Source of the DNA: HGM04593 sp964423665
GTDB taxonomy: Bacteria; Bacteroidota; Bacteroidia; Bacteroidales; Bacteroidaceae
DNA length: 28,029 bases
Assembly (NCBI GenBank): GCA_964423665.1
Contig: CAYRFX010000027.1
Span: 1-28,029 of the forward strand
Direction of reading: 5' to 3'
Below the pieces are notes generated by a model that was not told the DNA's origin, did no database searches, and was given only the letters and a program-made list of their open reading frames with translations. Of this stretch, positions 6,745 to 14,744 are shown piece by piece. The translations under genes and the position numbers were made by a program. The number at the start of each line of letters is the position of its first letter. Within the stretch, counting starts at the first letter, position 1.

Positions 6745-7845
6745 TTAATCGTTGTCGCTTTGTTGCAGGTTCAAGCGGTTGCTGTCGTCGCGTTTTTCAA
6801 AATAAAGTTTGCGCAGCGGGTGGCGTCTTGCTTCGCTGTATGCAGTGCGATGGCGATAAATGTCAATAGCCGCATATATTGCCTGGCGGAATGAATTTTC
6901 ATCGGCAACGCCCTTTCCGGCAATGTCATACGCAATACCATGTGCTGGCGAGGTGCGTATAATGGGAAGTCCTGCGGTGAAGTTTATTCCATCGCTCATT
7001 CCCAGGGCTTTCAATGGGGCAAGTCCCTGGTCGTGGTACATTGCCAGAATTGCATCGAAACGACAATAGTTGCCACTGCCCATAAACCCATCTACGGCGA
7101 AAGGACCATAGCAGAAAATCTCCTTTTCATCATTCATCTTCTTTATTGTGGGAGAGATAATCTCCATCTCTTCATTGCCCAGCAATCCATTGTCACCGGC
7201 ATGCGGGTTCAGTGAAAGTACTGCAATCTTTGGTGCGTCAATGTCAAAATCCTCTATGAGGCTGCGATTGAGAATGGTGAGTTTCTCTTCTAAAAGTTCG
7301 GGAGTGATGGCTGCGGGAACATCGCGCAGTGGAAGATGAGAGGTTGCCACAGCCACGCGGATATCGTCGCTGCACAGCAACATGAGCGATTTGTGCTCCT
7401 CGCTGCAGCACTCTTGGAGATACTCGGTGTGTCCGGGGAAATGAAATTCCTCGTTCTGTATGGTACTTTTGTTGATGGGAGCTGTTACCAGCACATCTAT
7501 TTTCCCCTCTTTGTAATCCTTGACAGCAGCTTCGAGAGCTTCAAAGGCTGCCAGCCCTGCCTCTTTCGTGGCGTTTCCCAGCTCTATGTGCAACTCGTCG
7601 CTGTTGCAGTTTATGATATTAAGCTTGCCTTCTTCTATCTCATCGGTATTTTCCACCGCATTATATGTAATATCAATCTCAAGTGCCTTGCGGTGATATG
7701 CAGCAGCTTTGGGCGAGCCGTAAATCACGGGTGTGCAAATGTCAAACATCTCCGGTGTGGCAAATGTCTTTAGAATAACCTCGTAACCTATGCCGTTAAT
7801 ATCGCCTTGCGTAATACCGACACGTATCTTGCGTTTGTCGCTCAT
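6745..7845 (-). CDS. pdxA: 4-hydroxythreonine-4-phosphate dehydrogenase
   Basis: The 366-residue protein has all PdxA hallmarks: GDINGIG near the start (residues 14-20), FPGHTEYL, metal-ligand histidines His170 (TSHLPL), His215 (NPHAGD) and His271 (MYHDQG), and RTSPAHGIAYDIAGKG near residue 297. It oxidises 4-phosphohydroxy-L-threonine with NAD in the DXP-dependent route to pyridoxal phosphate, in the cytoplasm. A short basic C-terminal tail (about 340-366) extends past the core. It lies 11 bp after the DUF4837 gene and 4 bp before the nucleotidyltransferase, so it shares their transcript. No other vitamin B6 gene is nearby. Confidence 0.96.
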   Translation of the reverse strand: MSDKRKIRVGITQGDINGIGYEVILKTFATPEMFDICTPVIYGSPKAAAYHRKALEIDITYNAVENTDEIEEGKLNIINCNSDELHIELGNATKEAGLAAFEALEAAVKDYKEGKIDVLVTAPINKSTIQNEEFHFPGHTEYLQECCSEEHKSLMLLCSDDIRVAVATSHLPLRDVPAAITPELLEEKLTILNRSLIEDFDIDAPKIAVLSLNPHAGDNGLLGNEEMEIISPTIKKMNDEKEIFCYGPFAVDGFMGSGNYCRFDAILAMYHDQGLAPLKALGMSDGINFTAGLPIIRTSPAHGIAYDIAGKGVADENSFRQAIYAAIDIYRHRTAYSEARRHPLRKLYFEKRDDSNRLNLQQSDND

Positions 7846-7856
7846 CTCTAATTCTT

Positions 7857-8921
7857 TTATTCGTTAATATCTGTATCGTCAATAACCACTTCGGGTATGT
7901 GAATGCTGTTTTCAATATCCTTGTCTGCGGGTAACTTTAATGTGAAGAGTGCTGCCTCGAGCTTGCGAATGAGATCGCCTTTCTTCTTGTTGGGGGCATA
8001 GACAAATGTCTCTGCCACAATGACACGCCCATTCTTCTCATCAACCACCTGATGAGAAACAAAAGGCCCGCCCATCATGTCGTTCTCCATCTGCCAGAGT
8101 CCTTTTGCCACCTGCATATATCTTTGGCGGAACTCAGTGTCATATACATCTACAAACATGGAGTCTGTTGCCATATATCGGTTGGGGCGGTTCCCGGGGA
8201 TATTTATTTTCATCACCGAGTCTCGTTTTTGTATGAAATTCTCGCGCGAGAAATTATCTACGCTTGTGTAGGGGTAGCTGTAAACAACATAGTTCTGTAT
8301 GCTGCTGTTGTTGTTTGATATATCCGATGCCCACAAAAAGTTCTCTCCGCTCTTTATGCTGCGTATGTTCTTTGTGATGAGTATCTCGCAACCAAATTTC
8401 TTCTTCACCGAATCGAGGAAATTCTTGTTGTGGTTCTTCTCCTTTTTCAAGTCCTGCACCTCGCGGTTCATCTCTGCCGAAGTGAAGAAATCTATTATCA
8501 CCTGCGAATTCTTTGTTATGTACTCCATGGCTTCGTCGGTAGATGGCGACTGTATGGTCAAAATCATCTGTGGCGAAGCATATTTGTCTTGTGTGTATTT
8601 TAGTTTAGTCTGTGTATATTGGCTCTTGTCAATCTTCACTTCAATAATATTGCGGAAAGATTTTAGCAGGCGTGTGAAGCCGGCAGGCTCGGTAAATGAT
8701 ATGCGGAACGAACGCTCCGATTGCGGTATGGCAGGCACATCGGTGTCGAGCACGCCAAAAAGGGCACGCCCGGCAGGTCCTTCCCATGTGTTCTTGTCAC
8801 ACACAACCAACACCTCGTATGCAAGACCTGTTGAGGGTGGAGTGAGCAGTGAGGTACCGCTGTTTCCATCGCACGCAGCTAAGAGCGTGGCTGTAAATAG
8901 TAGAATGAATAGTTTCTTCAT
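7857..8921 (-). CDS. DUF4837 family lipoprotein
   Basis: The 354-residue product has a lipoprotein signal peptide with the lipobox LAAC (Cys17), so it is lipid-anchored in the envelope. The mature sequence matches DUF4837: an early segment YEVLVVCDKNTWEGPAGRAL, then SERSFRISF and a C-terminal stretch with VSHQVVDEKNGRVIVAETFV. The family is restricted to Bacteroidetes and its function is unknown. It sits between rlmN (24 bp gap) and pdxA (11 bp gap), as part of the same minus-strand transcription unit. The acidic residue right after the lipid-modified cysteine hints at the sorting context of surface lipoproteins, but that is weak. Confidence 0.87.
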   Translation of the reverse strand: MKKLFILLFTATLLAACDGNSGTSLLTPPSTGLAYEVLVVCDKNTWEGPAGRALFGVLDTDVPAIPQSERSFRISFTEPAGFTRLLKSFRNIIEVKIDKSQYTQTKLKYTQDKYASPQMILTIQSPSTDEAMEYITKNSQVIIDFFTSAEMNREVQDLKKEKNHNKNFLDSVKKKFGCEILITKNIRSIKSGENFLWASDISNNNSSIQNYVVYSYPYTSVDNFSRENFIQKRDSVMKINIPGNRPNRYMATDSMFVDVYDTEFRQRYMQVAKGLWQMENDMMGGPFVSHQVVDEKNGRVIVAETFVYAPNKKKGDLIRKLEAALFTLKLPADKDIENSIHIPEVVIDDTDINE

Positions 8922-8945
8922 GATATTATTGCTTTTTATTATAAC

Positions 8946-9980
8946 CTATTTGTCCTTCTCGTTCTTCAGTGTGGAGAGCATTCCGCATGCAGCAAAAATG
9001 TCCTCTCCGCGTGAAGCTCTTATTGTTGTGAAAAGCCCGTTCTTGGTGAGATAGTCGCGCAGCTTTGTCATATGTTCATTATCTACCCCCTCCAAGGGCA
9101 CACCCGGGATTGCGTGGTAGCGTATGAGATTTATGCGGCAGTCGAGCCCGGCAAGCAGTTGCAGCAATTTGCGTGCATGGAAAGCCGAATCGTTTACACC
9201 CTTAAAAACAATATATTCAAAGGTGAGGCGACGCTGGTGGCTGAAGTCATACTCTTTGAGCAATTCCACAATCTCTGTTATTGAGTAACCGCGCTCGGCA
9301 GGCATAATCTCGCTACGTTTTTCGGGGATGGGGTGGTGCAGGCTTATGGCAATATGGTATTCTCCGCTGTCGAGCAGGCGTTTCAGCCCTTTGCGCACTC
9401 CCACAGATGAAACCGTGAGGCGATGGGGACTCCACCCAAGTGCATAATCGGCTGTGAGAATCTCGATGGTCTTTAATATATTGTCGAGGTTGTCGCACGG
9501 CTCTCCCATTCCCATGAAAACAATATTTGTGAGCTTTTCATGCTCGGGCAATGCAAAAATCTGATTCAGAATCTCATTGGCTGTGAGCCCCGCTGTATAT
9601 TTCTGCTTGCCGGTCATGCAAAAAAGGCAATTCATCTTGCATCCCACCTGGCAGGAAACGCAGAGCGTGGCACGCTCTCCATCGGGAATATAAACAGCTT
9701 CCACAAAGTGGTTGTTCTCCACTGCATAAAGATATTTTACGGTGCCGTCGCATGAGCGTGCCGCATCGGCAGGCGGGCAGTGCCCTACCTCAAAAAACTG
9801 TTGCAGCTTTTCGCGGTTCTTTATGGAGATGTTTGTCATCTCTTCAATGCTGCGCACCCGTTTTTTATATACCCAATCGGCAATCTGTTTTGCCGTGAAG
9901 GCGGGCATGCCGGCTTCCTGCACAGCCGCTTTCAGCTCTGCAAGTGTCATTCCCAGCAAATATTTCTTTGTTTCGCTCAT
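8946..9980 (-). CDS. rlmN: 23S rRNA/tRNA adenine-C2 methyltransferase RlmN
   Basis: The 344-residue protein is a radical SAM methyltransferase. The cluster motif is CKMNCLFC (Cys114, Cys118, Cys121), followed by MGMGEPCDNLDNI, and the C-terminal cysteine that carries the transferred methyl is Cys332 in RGEDIFAACG. It methylates C2 of A2503 in 23S rRNA and A37 of some tRNAs. The N-terminal helix-hairpin segment (about 10-60, ending TNISIKNREKL) fits RlmN rather than Cfr. It is the first gene of the long minus-strand run, with a TATTTTTG box upstream at 10007-10014 and a divergent operon starting at 10221. Confidence 0.96.
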   Translation of the reverse strand: MSETKKYLLGMTLAELKAAVQEAGMPAFTAKQIADWVYKKRVRSIEEMTNISIKNREKLQQFFEVGHCPPADAARSCDGTVKYLYAVENNHFVEAVYIPDGERATLCVSCQVGCKMNCLFCMTGKQKYTAGLTANEILNQIFALPEHEKLTNIVFMGMGEPCDNLDNILKTIEILTADYALGWSPHRLTVSSVGVRKGLKRLLDSGEYHIAISLHHPIPEKRSEIMPAERGYSITEIVELLKEYDFSHQRRLTFEYIVFKGVNDSAFHARKLLQLLAGLDCRINLIRYHAIPGVPLEGVDNEHMTKLRDYLTKNGLFTTIRASRGEDIFAACGMLSTLKNEKDK

Positions 9981-10006
9981 AGTCCTTTTTTGCTATGTTC
10001 AGTTTG

Positions 10007-10014
10007 CAAAAATA
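10007..10014 (-). promoter_or_regulatory. Candidate -7 box of the rlmN operon
   Basis: Read on the minus strand the bases are TATTTTTG, matching TAnnTTTG, 26 bases before the rlmN ATG at 9980. A TTTG at the standard upstream distance is not evident, so this is a partial match. The 240-bp divergent region 9981-10220 also holds an AT-rich 7-bp palindrome (TTTAATA 10035-10041, TATTAAA 10046-10052) that could be a binding site. Confidence 0.4.
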
Positions 10015-10127
10015 AGAGAATATTTTCAAATAAGTTTAATATTTATATTAAATATCGGCGCGAGTTTCAATTTTATAACATTTGGATTGTCTGTATTTTT
10101 GAGGCTGCTCAAATTTGTCCTGAGGTT

Positions 10128-10159
10128 TTTGGGTAATCTCCCGCTTTTTATTACTTTCG
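10128..10159 (+). promoter_or_regulatory. Promoter of the glycosyltransferase-DUF4922/SpoIID operon
   Basis: A TTTG at 10128-10131 and TACTTTCG at 10152-10159 are 20 bases apart, the Bacteroidetes arrangement (TTTG, 19-21 bases, TAnnTTTG) with one mismatch in the second box. Transcription would start about 10165, leaving a leader of roughly 55 bases before ATG 10221. Confidence 0.6.
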
Positions 10160-10220
10160 CAATATTGTAGCCATTGAGTGGCTGTAACTTTTTATTGCAA
10201 AATTTTAACAGCTTCTAATT

Positions 10221-12629
10221 ATGAGAAATAATACGATAGACCTGTTTATTCCCTGTTTGGTTGAGGAAAATACATTACAACAGTTGCGTTCTTTAACGGC
10301 ACTGCCGGCGGTGGAGAATGTTTTTTTGATGAATCGTGAGCTGTGTACAGAGCCTCTTCCTCAAAAGATAAAAACGCTTTTGGTGGAATCACTTGTTGCC
10401 GATGATGCCTTTCTGAAAATAGCGACAGCGGCTACCTCGGAATTTGTAATATTTTTTTCAAACGGGTTGCCTCAGATGGAATCTTCCTGCTTAGAGCGTT
10501 TTGTCTCCTCAGTACCGCATGATGCCTCCATGGCTTATGCCTATTATTACAAGATTATCAACGGCGAGAAATGTGAAGCACCTACAATAGATTATCAGCC
10601 CGGTAGCCTGAGAAACGATTTTGACTTTGGCTCGTTGCTTCTTTTTCGCACATCGGCGTTGAAAGAGTATGCCGCATCAACCTCTCCTGAATACAGCTAT
10701 GCCGGTCTCTATCGTTTGCGTCTTGCAATGAGCAGGCTTGGTAAAATTTTTCATTATAAAGAGTTCCTATATACCGAGCAGGAACTTGATACCCGCAAGA
10801 GCGGTGAGAAACAGTTCGATTATGTGAATCCCGCCCAACGCGAGGTGCAGATAGAGATGGAAAGTGTATGCACTGCTCATCTTAAACTCATAGGCGGTTG
10901 TCTGCCTGCTTGCAAATATGAAGATATAGAGTTGTCCGACGGGGATTTCCCGGTTGAAGCATCGGTTATTATTCCGGTGCTTAATCGTGCCTCCACCATT
11001 GCCGATGCAATTACCTCGGTGCTTGGTCAGCAAACGACATTTCCATTCAATATAATTGTCGTGGATAACCATTCAACCGATGGAACCTCGGAGATAATAG
11101 ACGGCTTTGGCGATGCAAGAGTGGTTCATGTGGTGCCACAGCGCACCGACCTTGGAATAGGCGGTTGTTGGAATGAGGCTGTGAACAGCCCTATGTGCGG
11201 TCGTTTTGCCGTGCAACTCGACAGTGACGACCTTTACAGCTCGCCCAACACATTGCAAAATATTGTAGATGGGTTTTACAGGCAGCGTTGCGCCATGCTC
11301 ATTGGTTCGTACCGTATATGTGATTTTGAACTGAATACGCTGCCGCCGGGGGTTATCGACCACAGGGAGTGGAGCGAAGAAAATGGGCGCAACAACGCTT
11401 TGCGCATAAACGGCTTGGGCGCGCCGCGTGCTTTTTATACTCCCGTTGTTCGCTCTGTGGGTTTCCCGAATGTGAGTTATGGAGAAGATTATGCCGTGGG
11501 GCTGCAAATATCCCGTCGCTATCGGATAGGGCGCATATACGATGTGCTTTATCTCTGCCGTCGCTGGGGTGGAAATTCCGATGCGGCTCTCTCTCATGCC
11601 AAGGTAAATGCGCACAACTACTATAAGGATTCACTGCGCACAGCCGAGCTGCAGGCCCGTTTGGAGTATATAAAAGAGCTCAAAACACCATCTGTCGATG
11701 AATTGGAACTCTTCTTCTCCCACCAATTAAAGCTCTGGCAAGATGCAGCAGCACGTTACGAGGCGCTCTCTGCCGTCAGCGTGCGCTCGCTCGATAACGG
11801 TCTTGCGTTGCAGTATAATCCGGCTCGTGCAGTCTCAACGGCAGCAAAAGTCGATGCAGCGTCTTTGGCTGCCCGTCCCTGCTTTTTGTGCCCCGCCAAC
11901 AGGCCTGCCGTGCAGCAAAGCCTGAGTGCGATGGGCTCTCTCACCGTGCTTGTCAATCCATTCCCCATACTGCCGTTCCATTTTACTGTTGTGAGCGACA
12001 CTCATGCACCGCAAAAGCTCCGCTCTCTGTTTGCCGATATGCTGCATTTGTCGCGCAGCTGGCAAGGCATGGCATTGTTCTATAATGGAGCAAAATGCGG
12101 GGCGTCAGCTCCCGACCATGCACATTTGCAGGCAGTTCGCGCTACCGATGTGCCCATGCTGGGTACGCAGTGGAATGAGATGATAGAAGAGAGCATGCAG
12201 CCTCTCTTTCTCACAAAGGGGAGTGCTCTTTACAAAGTAACCGATTATGTGGTGCCTCTTTTCATGATTGTCGCAGATTGCGTGAGCGAGGCCGTGGAGC
12301 TTATGAACAATCTTGTTGCAGCTCTTCCTCCGGTTGATGGCGAGAGTGAGCCACGAATGAATGTGATATCGCTCTATTCGCCCGCGCAAGGCTATGTGGT
12401 GTATGTTATTCCACGCGCCAAGCATCGCCCCTCCTGCTACGATGCCACAGACGATGGGCAGCGCATGGTGAGCCCGGGTACACTGGATATGGCGGGTCTG
12501 CTTATAACACCGCGTGAGTGCGATTTTAATAATATTACTGCCGATGAGGCTGCGGCGCTTTTGCGCGAGGTTGCCGTGGATAGTGCTGCAATGGAAGAAA
12601 TTTGCGATAATATAGCTAATATGTTATGA
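10221..12629 (+). CDS. Glycosyltransferase family 2 fused to a DUF4922 (GalT/HIT-like) domain
   Basis: The 802-residue protein has three parts. Residues 1-240 look like a decayed GT-A domain. Residues about 246-480 are a complete family 2 glycosyltransferase: VIIPVLNRASTI, VVDNHSTDGT, the metal-binding LDSDD (334-337) and GED (421-423). Residues about 500-802 match DUF4922: a CFLC pair (Cys554, Cys557), FPILPFHFTVV, and an HxH motif in APDHAHLQAV (His633, His635) like the active site of galactose-1-phosphate uridylyltransferase and HIT phosphorylases. The fusion suggests coupled handling of a nucleotide sugar, but no reaction can be assigned. There is no signal peptide, so it is cytoplasmic. 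Its stop overlaps the SpoIID-like gene by 4 bp. The frame is open throughout, so this is not an assembly artefact. Confidence 0.8.
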   Translation: MRNNTIDLFIPCLVEENTLQQLRSLTALPAVENVFLMNRELCTEPLPQKIKTLLVESLVADDAFLKIATAATSEFVIFFSNGLPQMESSCLERFVSSVPHDASMAYAYYYKIINGEKCEAPTIDYQPGSLRNDFDFGSLLLFRTSALKEYAASTSPEYSYAGLYRLRLAMSRLGKIFHYKEFLYTEQELDTRKSGEKQFDYVNPAQREVQIEMESVCTAHLKLIGGCLPACKYEDIELSDGDFPVEASVIIPVLNRASTIADAITSVLGQQTTFPFNIIVVDNHSTDGTSEIIDGFGDARVVHVVPQRTDLGIGGCWNEAVNSPMCGRFAVQLDSDDLYSSPNTLQNIVDGFYRQRCAMLIGSYRICDFELNTLPPGVIDHREWSEENGRNNALRINGLGAPRAFYTPVVRSVGFPNVSYGEDYAVGLQISRRYRIGRIYDVLYLCRRWGGNSDAALSHAKVNAHNYYKDSLRTAELQARLEYIKELKTPSVDELELFFSHQLKLWQDAAARYEALSAVSVRSLDNGLALQYNPARAVSTAAKVDAASLAARPCFLCPANRPAVQQSLSAMGSLTVLVNPFPILPFHFTVVSDTHAPQKLRSLFADMLHLSRSWQGMALFYNGAKCGASAPDHAHLQAVRATDVPMLGTQWNEMIEESMQPLFLTKGSALYKVTDYVVPLFMIVADCVSEAVELMNNLVAALPPVDGESEPRMNVISLYSPAQGYVVYVIPRAKHRPSCYDATDDGQRMVSPGTLDMAGLLITPRECDFNNITADEAAALLREVAVDSAAMEEICDNIANML

Positions 12630-13912
12630 GAAGTGTTGATGTGGGAATCCTGCTTGCACCGCAGGTTGTTTTTGAACTTGTTGGCTCGTTTCGCTGCAAC
12701 GGAGTGGATTTTACTGCAAAAAACCACGTTTCCATCGTGGAAAACAGGCTTTTCTTCAATGGGGCAGCGTGCGAGGAACTTCTGTTTGTCCCTGCCGATG
12801 AAACCTGCCGTTTTGTGCTTCACGATGTAATTATCGGTTTGAATTTTCATTGGCAACGTAAAGAGGACCAGATGTTCAAGGGAGCGTTGCGCTTTATTGT
12901 GGAGGAGGGGCAGGTGAGGGCGGTTAATCGTCTTTCTGTGGAGGATTATTTAGTGAGTGTGATATCTTCGGAGATGTCCGCAACAAGTTCTCTTGAATTT
13001 TTGAAGGCCCACACAATTATATCGCGCAGTTGGCTCTATGCACAATTACTACGCAAGGAGCGTGTGCAGGAATCTGTGCTGGGGCATGAAACTGCCGATG
13101 AGATAGTGCGATGGTATGCTCGTGAGGATCACACATTGTTCGACCTCTGTGCAGATGACCATTGCCAGCGTTACCAAGGGCTCACCCGTTCGCTTAATCC
13201 CAATGTGGAGGCTGCGGTGAAGGCAACAGAAAATATAGTCCTTAAATATGATGGCGAGGTTTGCGATGCGCGCTTCAGCAAGTGCTGTGGCGGAGCAACG
13301 GAGCGTTTTTCAGCATGTTGGGAGGACGAGGATTATGCATATCTTGATGCCTTCCGCGATACAGCTCACAAGGAACCTTTGCCACCACTTTCCACCGAGG
13401 AAGGTGCCCGTGAATGGATAGAGAGCGAGCCGGACGCCTTCTGCTCGGCAGTGGCTTCCGACGTGCTTTCTCAGGTTCTCAATAATTTTGACCGTGAAAC
13501 TCCCGATTTTTACCGTTGGCGGGTGGAATATTCGCAGGAAGAACTTTCACATCTTGTGGCAACACGCTCGGGGGTGGATTTTGGCGTTATTGAAGATTTG
13601 CAACCGGTGGAGCGCGGTGCATCGGGGCGTTTGGTGAAATTGCGTATTGTGGGCAGCAAGGCTGTTAAAGTAGTGGGTAAAGAACTTGAAATACGCCGTT
13701 GGCTCTCTCCTTCCCACCTCTACAGCTCTGCTTTTGTGGTGGATAAAATTCAGCGGCAGGGCAAAAAATACTTCCTGCTTAAAGGTGCCGGCTGGGGGCA
13801 TGGTGTAGGTTTATGCCAGATAGGTGCTGCGGTTATGGGCGAGCGGGGCTGCTCATACTCTCAAATCCTGCAACACTATTACCCGGGAACTACCCTTGAA
13901 ACCATAGAATAA
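12626..13912 (+). CDS. SpoIID/LytB-domain protein without a signal peptide
   Basis: The 428-residue protein matches the SpoIID amidase-enhancer family. Visible motifs are VISSEMS with Glu116, the likely catalytic acid of SpoIID glycan cleavage; LKAHTIISRSWLYAQL (126-141); ADDHCQRYQG with Cys175, His179 and Cys180 as possible zinc ligands; FSKCCGG (217-223); and the end motif GWGHGVGLCQIG (389-400). SpoIID cuts peptide-free peptidoglycan strands outside the cytoplasm. Here the N-terminus (MRSVDVGILLAPQ) has no signal peptide or membrane segment, and the protein is rich in cysteine, which points to the cytoplasm. It starts inside the stop of the glycosyltransferase-DUF4922 gene (ATGA), so the two products are probably made together. 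The substrate is unknown. Confidence 0.86.
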   Translation: MRSVDVGILLAPQVVFELVGSFRCNGVDFTAKNHVSIVENRLFFNGAACEELLFVPADETCRFVLHDVIIGLNFHWQRKEDQMFKGALRFIVEEGQVRAVNRLSVEDYLVSVISSEMSATSSLEFLKAHTIISRSWLYAQLLRKERVQESVLGHETADEIVRWYAREDHTLFDLCADDHCQRYQGLTRSLNPNVEAAVKATENIVLKYDGEVCDARFSKCCGGATERFSACWEDEDYAYLDAFRDTAHKEPLPPLSTEEGAREWIESEPDAFCSAVASDVLSQVLNNFDRETPDFYRWRVEYSQEELSHLVATRSGVDFGVIEDLQPVERGASGRLVKLRIVGSKAVKVVGKELEIRRWLSPSHLYSSAFVVDKIQRQGKKYFLLKGAGWGHGVGLCQIGAAVMGERGCSYSQILQHYYPGTTLETIE

Positions 13913-13965
13913 AACGATGCTTTTCCCCTCTTTCTTGTAGCGGGTATCATATTTCCTTGCTTTGT

Positions 13966-13997
13966 TTTGCATGATATTGCCAAATTTGTTAATTTTG
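13966..13997 (+). promoter_or_regulatory. Promoter of the exopolysaccharide operon
   Basis: TTTG at 13966-13969 and TAATTTTG at 13990-13997 are separated by exactly 20 bases, a full match to the Bacteroidetes housekeeping promoter pattern. A start near 14004 gives a leader of about 95 bases before ATG 14100. This is the only clear promoter in front of the 14-kb polysaccharide operon, and it lies 54 bp after the SpoIID-like gene. Confidence 0.7.
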
Positions 13998-14017
13998 TGC
14001 TTATTTTATAATAATAA

Positions 14018-14053
14018 TGCGCAACGCGCACAAAATAGCGGTTGTGTGCACAA
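14018..14053 (+). promoter_or_regulatory. Leader with mutually exclusive hairpins ahead of the polysaccharide operon
   Basis: Two small hairpins can form, 14018-14022 with 14026-14030 and 14042-14046 with 14049-14053. Alternatively GCGCACAA (14026-14033) can pair with TTGTGTGC (14042-14049) in an 8-bp stem with one G-U pair, which excludes both. This could be a regulatory switch or a recruitment site for an antiterminator. The pairings are visible; the function is inferred. Confidence 0.35.
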
Positions 14054-14099
14054 TAAAAAGCGACAATTGCAGTTAATTTAATAATTATATCTGCTTTCA

Positions 14100-14732
14100 A
14101 TGGGTAACGTGCAAGGGAAAAGAAAGTATCTTGATGGTATGAATATCTGCCAGCGAGCAATAAAACGCGTCTTTGATGTTGTTTGCTCGTTGTTGGGTAT
14201 GCTTTTCCTTTCTCCATTGTTTCTCTACATTTACATCAAGTTGCGCAGGCAGGGCGATGGTCCTGTTATCTTCAAGCAGGAGCGCATAGGCTATAAAGGC
14301 AAGCCGTTCAATATTCTTAAATACCGTACAATGCGTGTGGGCTCCGATGAAAACGATAAACCCAATCTTGCATGCCGGGAAGATGACCGCCTCACACCAT
14401 TCGGTCGTTTCTTGCGTGAACGTCATCTCGACGAGCTTCCTCAGTTGTGGAATGTGCTTGTGGGCGATATGTCATTCGTGGGTCCGCGCCCCGAACGCAA
14501 ATTCTTTATAGACAAAATTATGCAGCATAATACCGATTATGAATATATCTATCTTATGCGCCCGGGGCTCACTTCTCCTGCATCGGTATATAACGGATAC
14601 ACCGATACAATGGAGAAAATGCTCATTCGCTTGGATATGGATTTGGATTATCTGCAAAAAAGAAGTTTGTGGTTAGATGTGAAGATAGTATATATCACGG
14701 TCTATAGTATTCTCAAAGGAAAAAAAATATAA
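14100..14732 (+). CDS. Initiating sugar-phosphate transferase (bacterial sugar transferase family)
   Basis: The 210-residue protein is a small monotopic phosphoglycosyltransferase of the PglC type. It has one N-terminal hydrophobic helix (about 23-46), then FKQERIGYKGKPFNILKYRTM, the catalytic Asp111-Glu112 in RHLDELPQLWNVLVGDMSFVGPRPE, and MRPGLTSPASVYNG. It moves a sugar-phosphate from a UDP-sugar to undecaprenyl phosphate at the inner membrane, the first step of repeat-unit assembly. The N-terminal domain of long WbaP-type enzymes is absent. The start at 14100 is an ATG; ATG 14139 would also give a complete domain. It is the first gene of the operon, 12 bp before the exporter. The sugar is unknown. 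Confidence 0.92.
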   Translation: MGNVQGKRKYLDGMNICQRAIKRVFDVVCSLLGMLFLSPLFLYIYIKLRRQGDGPVIFKQERIGYKGKPFNILKYRTMRVGSDENDKPNLACREDDRLTPFGRFLRERHLDELPQLWNVLVGDMSFVGPRPERKFFIDKIMQHNTDYEYIYLMRPGLTSPASVYNGYTDTMEKMLIRLDMDLDYLQKRSLWLDVKIVYITVYSILKGKKI

Positions 14733-14744
14733 AAAATAAGAAAT

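Noticed and set aside
11073..11615. A 180-codon open frame on the minus strand within the glycosyltransferase-DUF4922 gene
   Set aside because: It runs opposite the GT2 domain, whose motifs are clearly coded on the plus strand; its composition looks like a shadow frame.
10221..12629. Fusion of two genes by an assembly or sequencing error
   Set aside because: The frame is open for 802 codons with no motif break, and the region between the GT2 and DUF4922 parts is a normal coding helix-rich linker.
14720..14727. Run of eight A at the end of the sugar transferase gene as a possible phase switch
   Set aside because: It affects only the last two or three residues, so slippage would have little effect.
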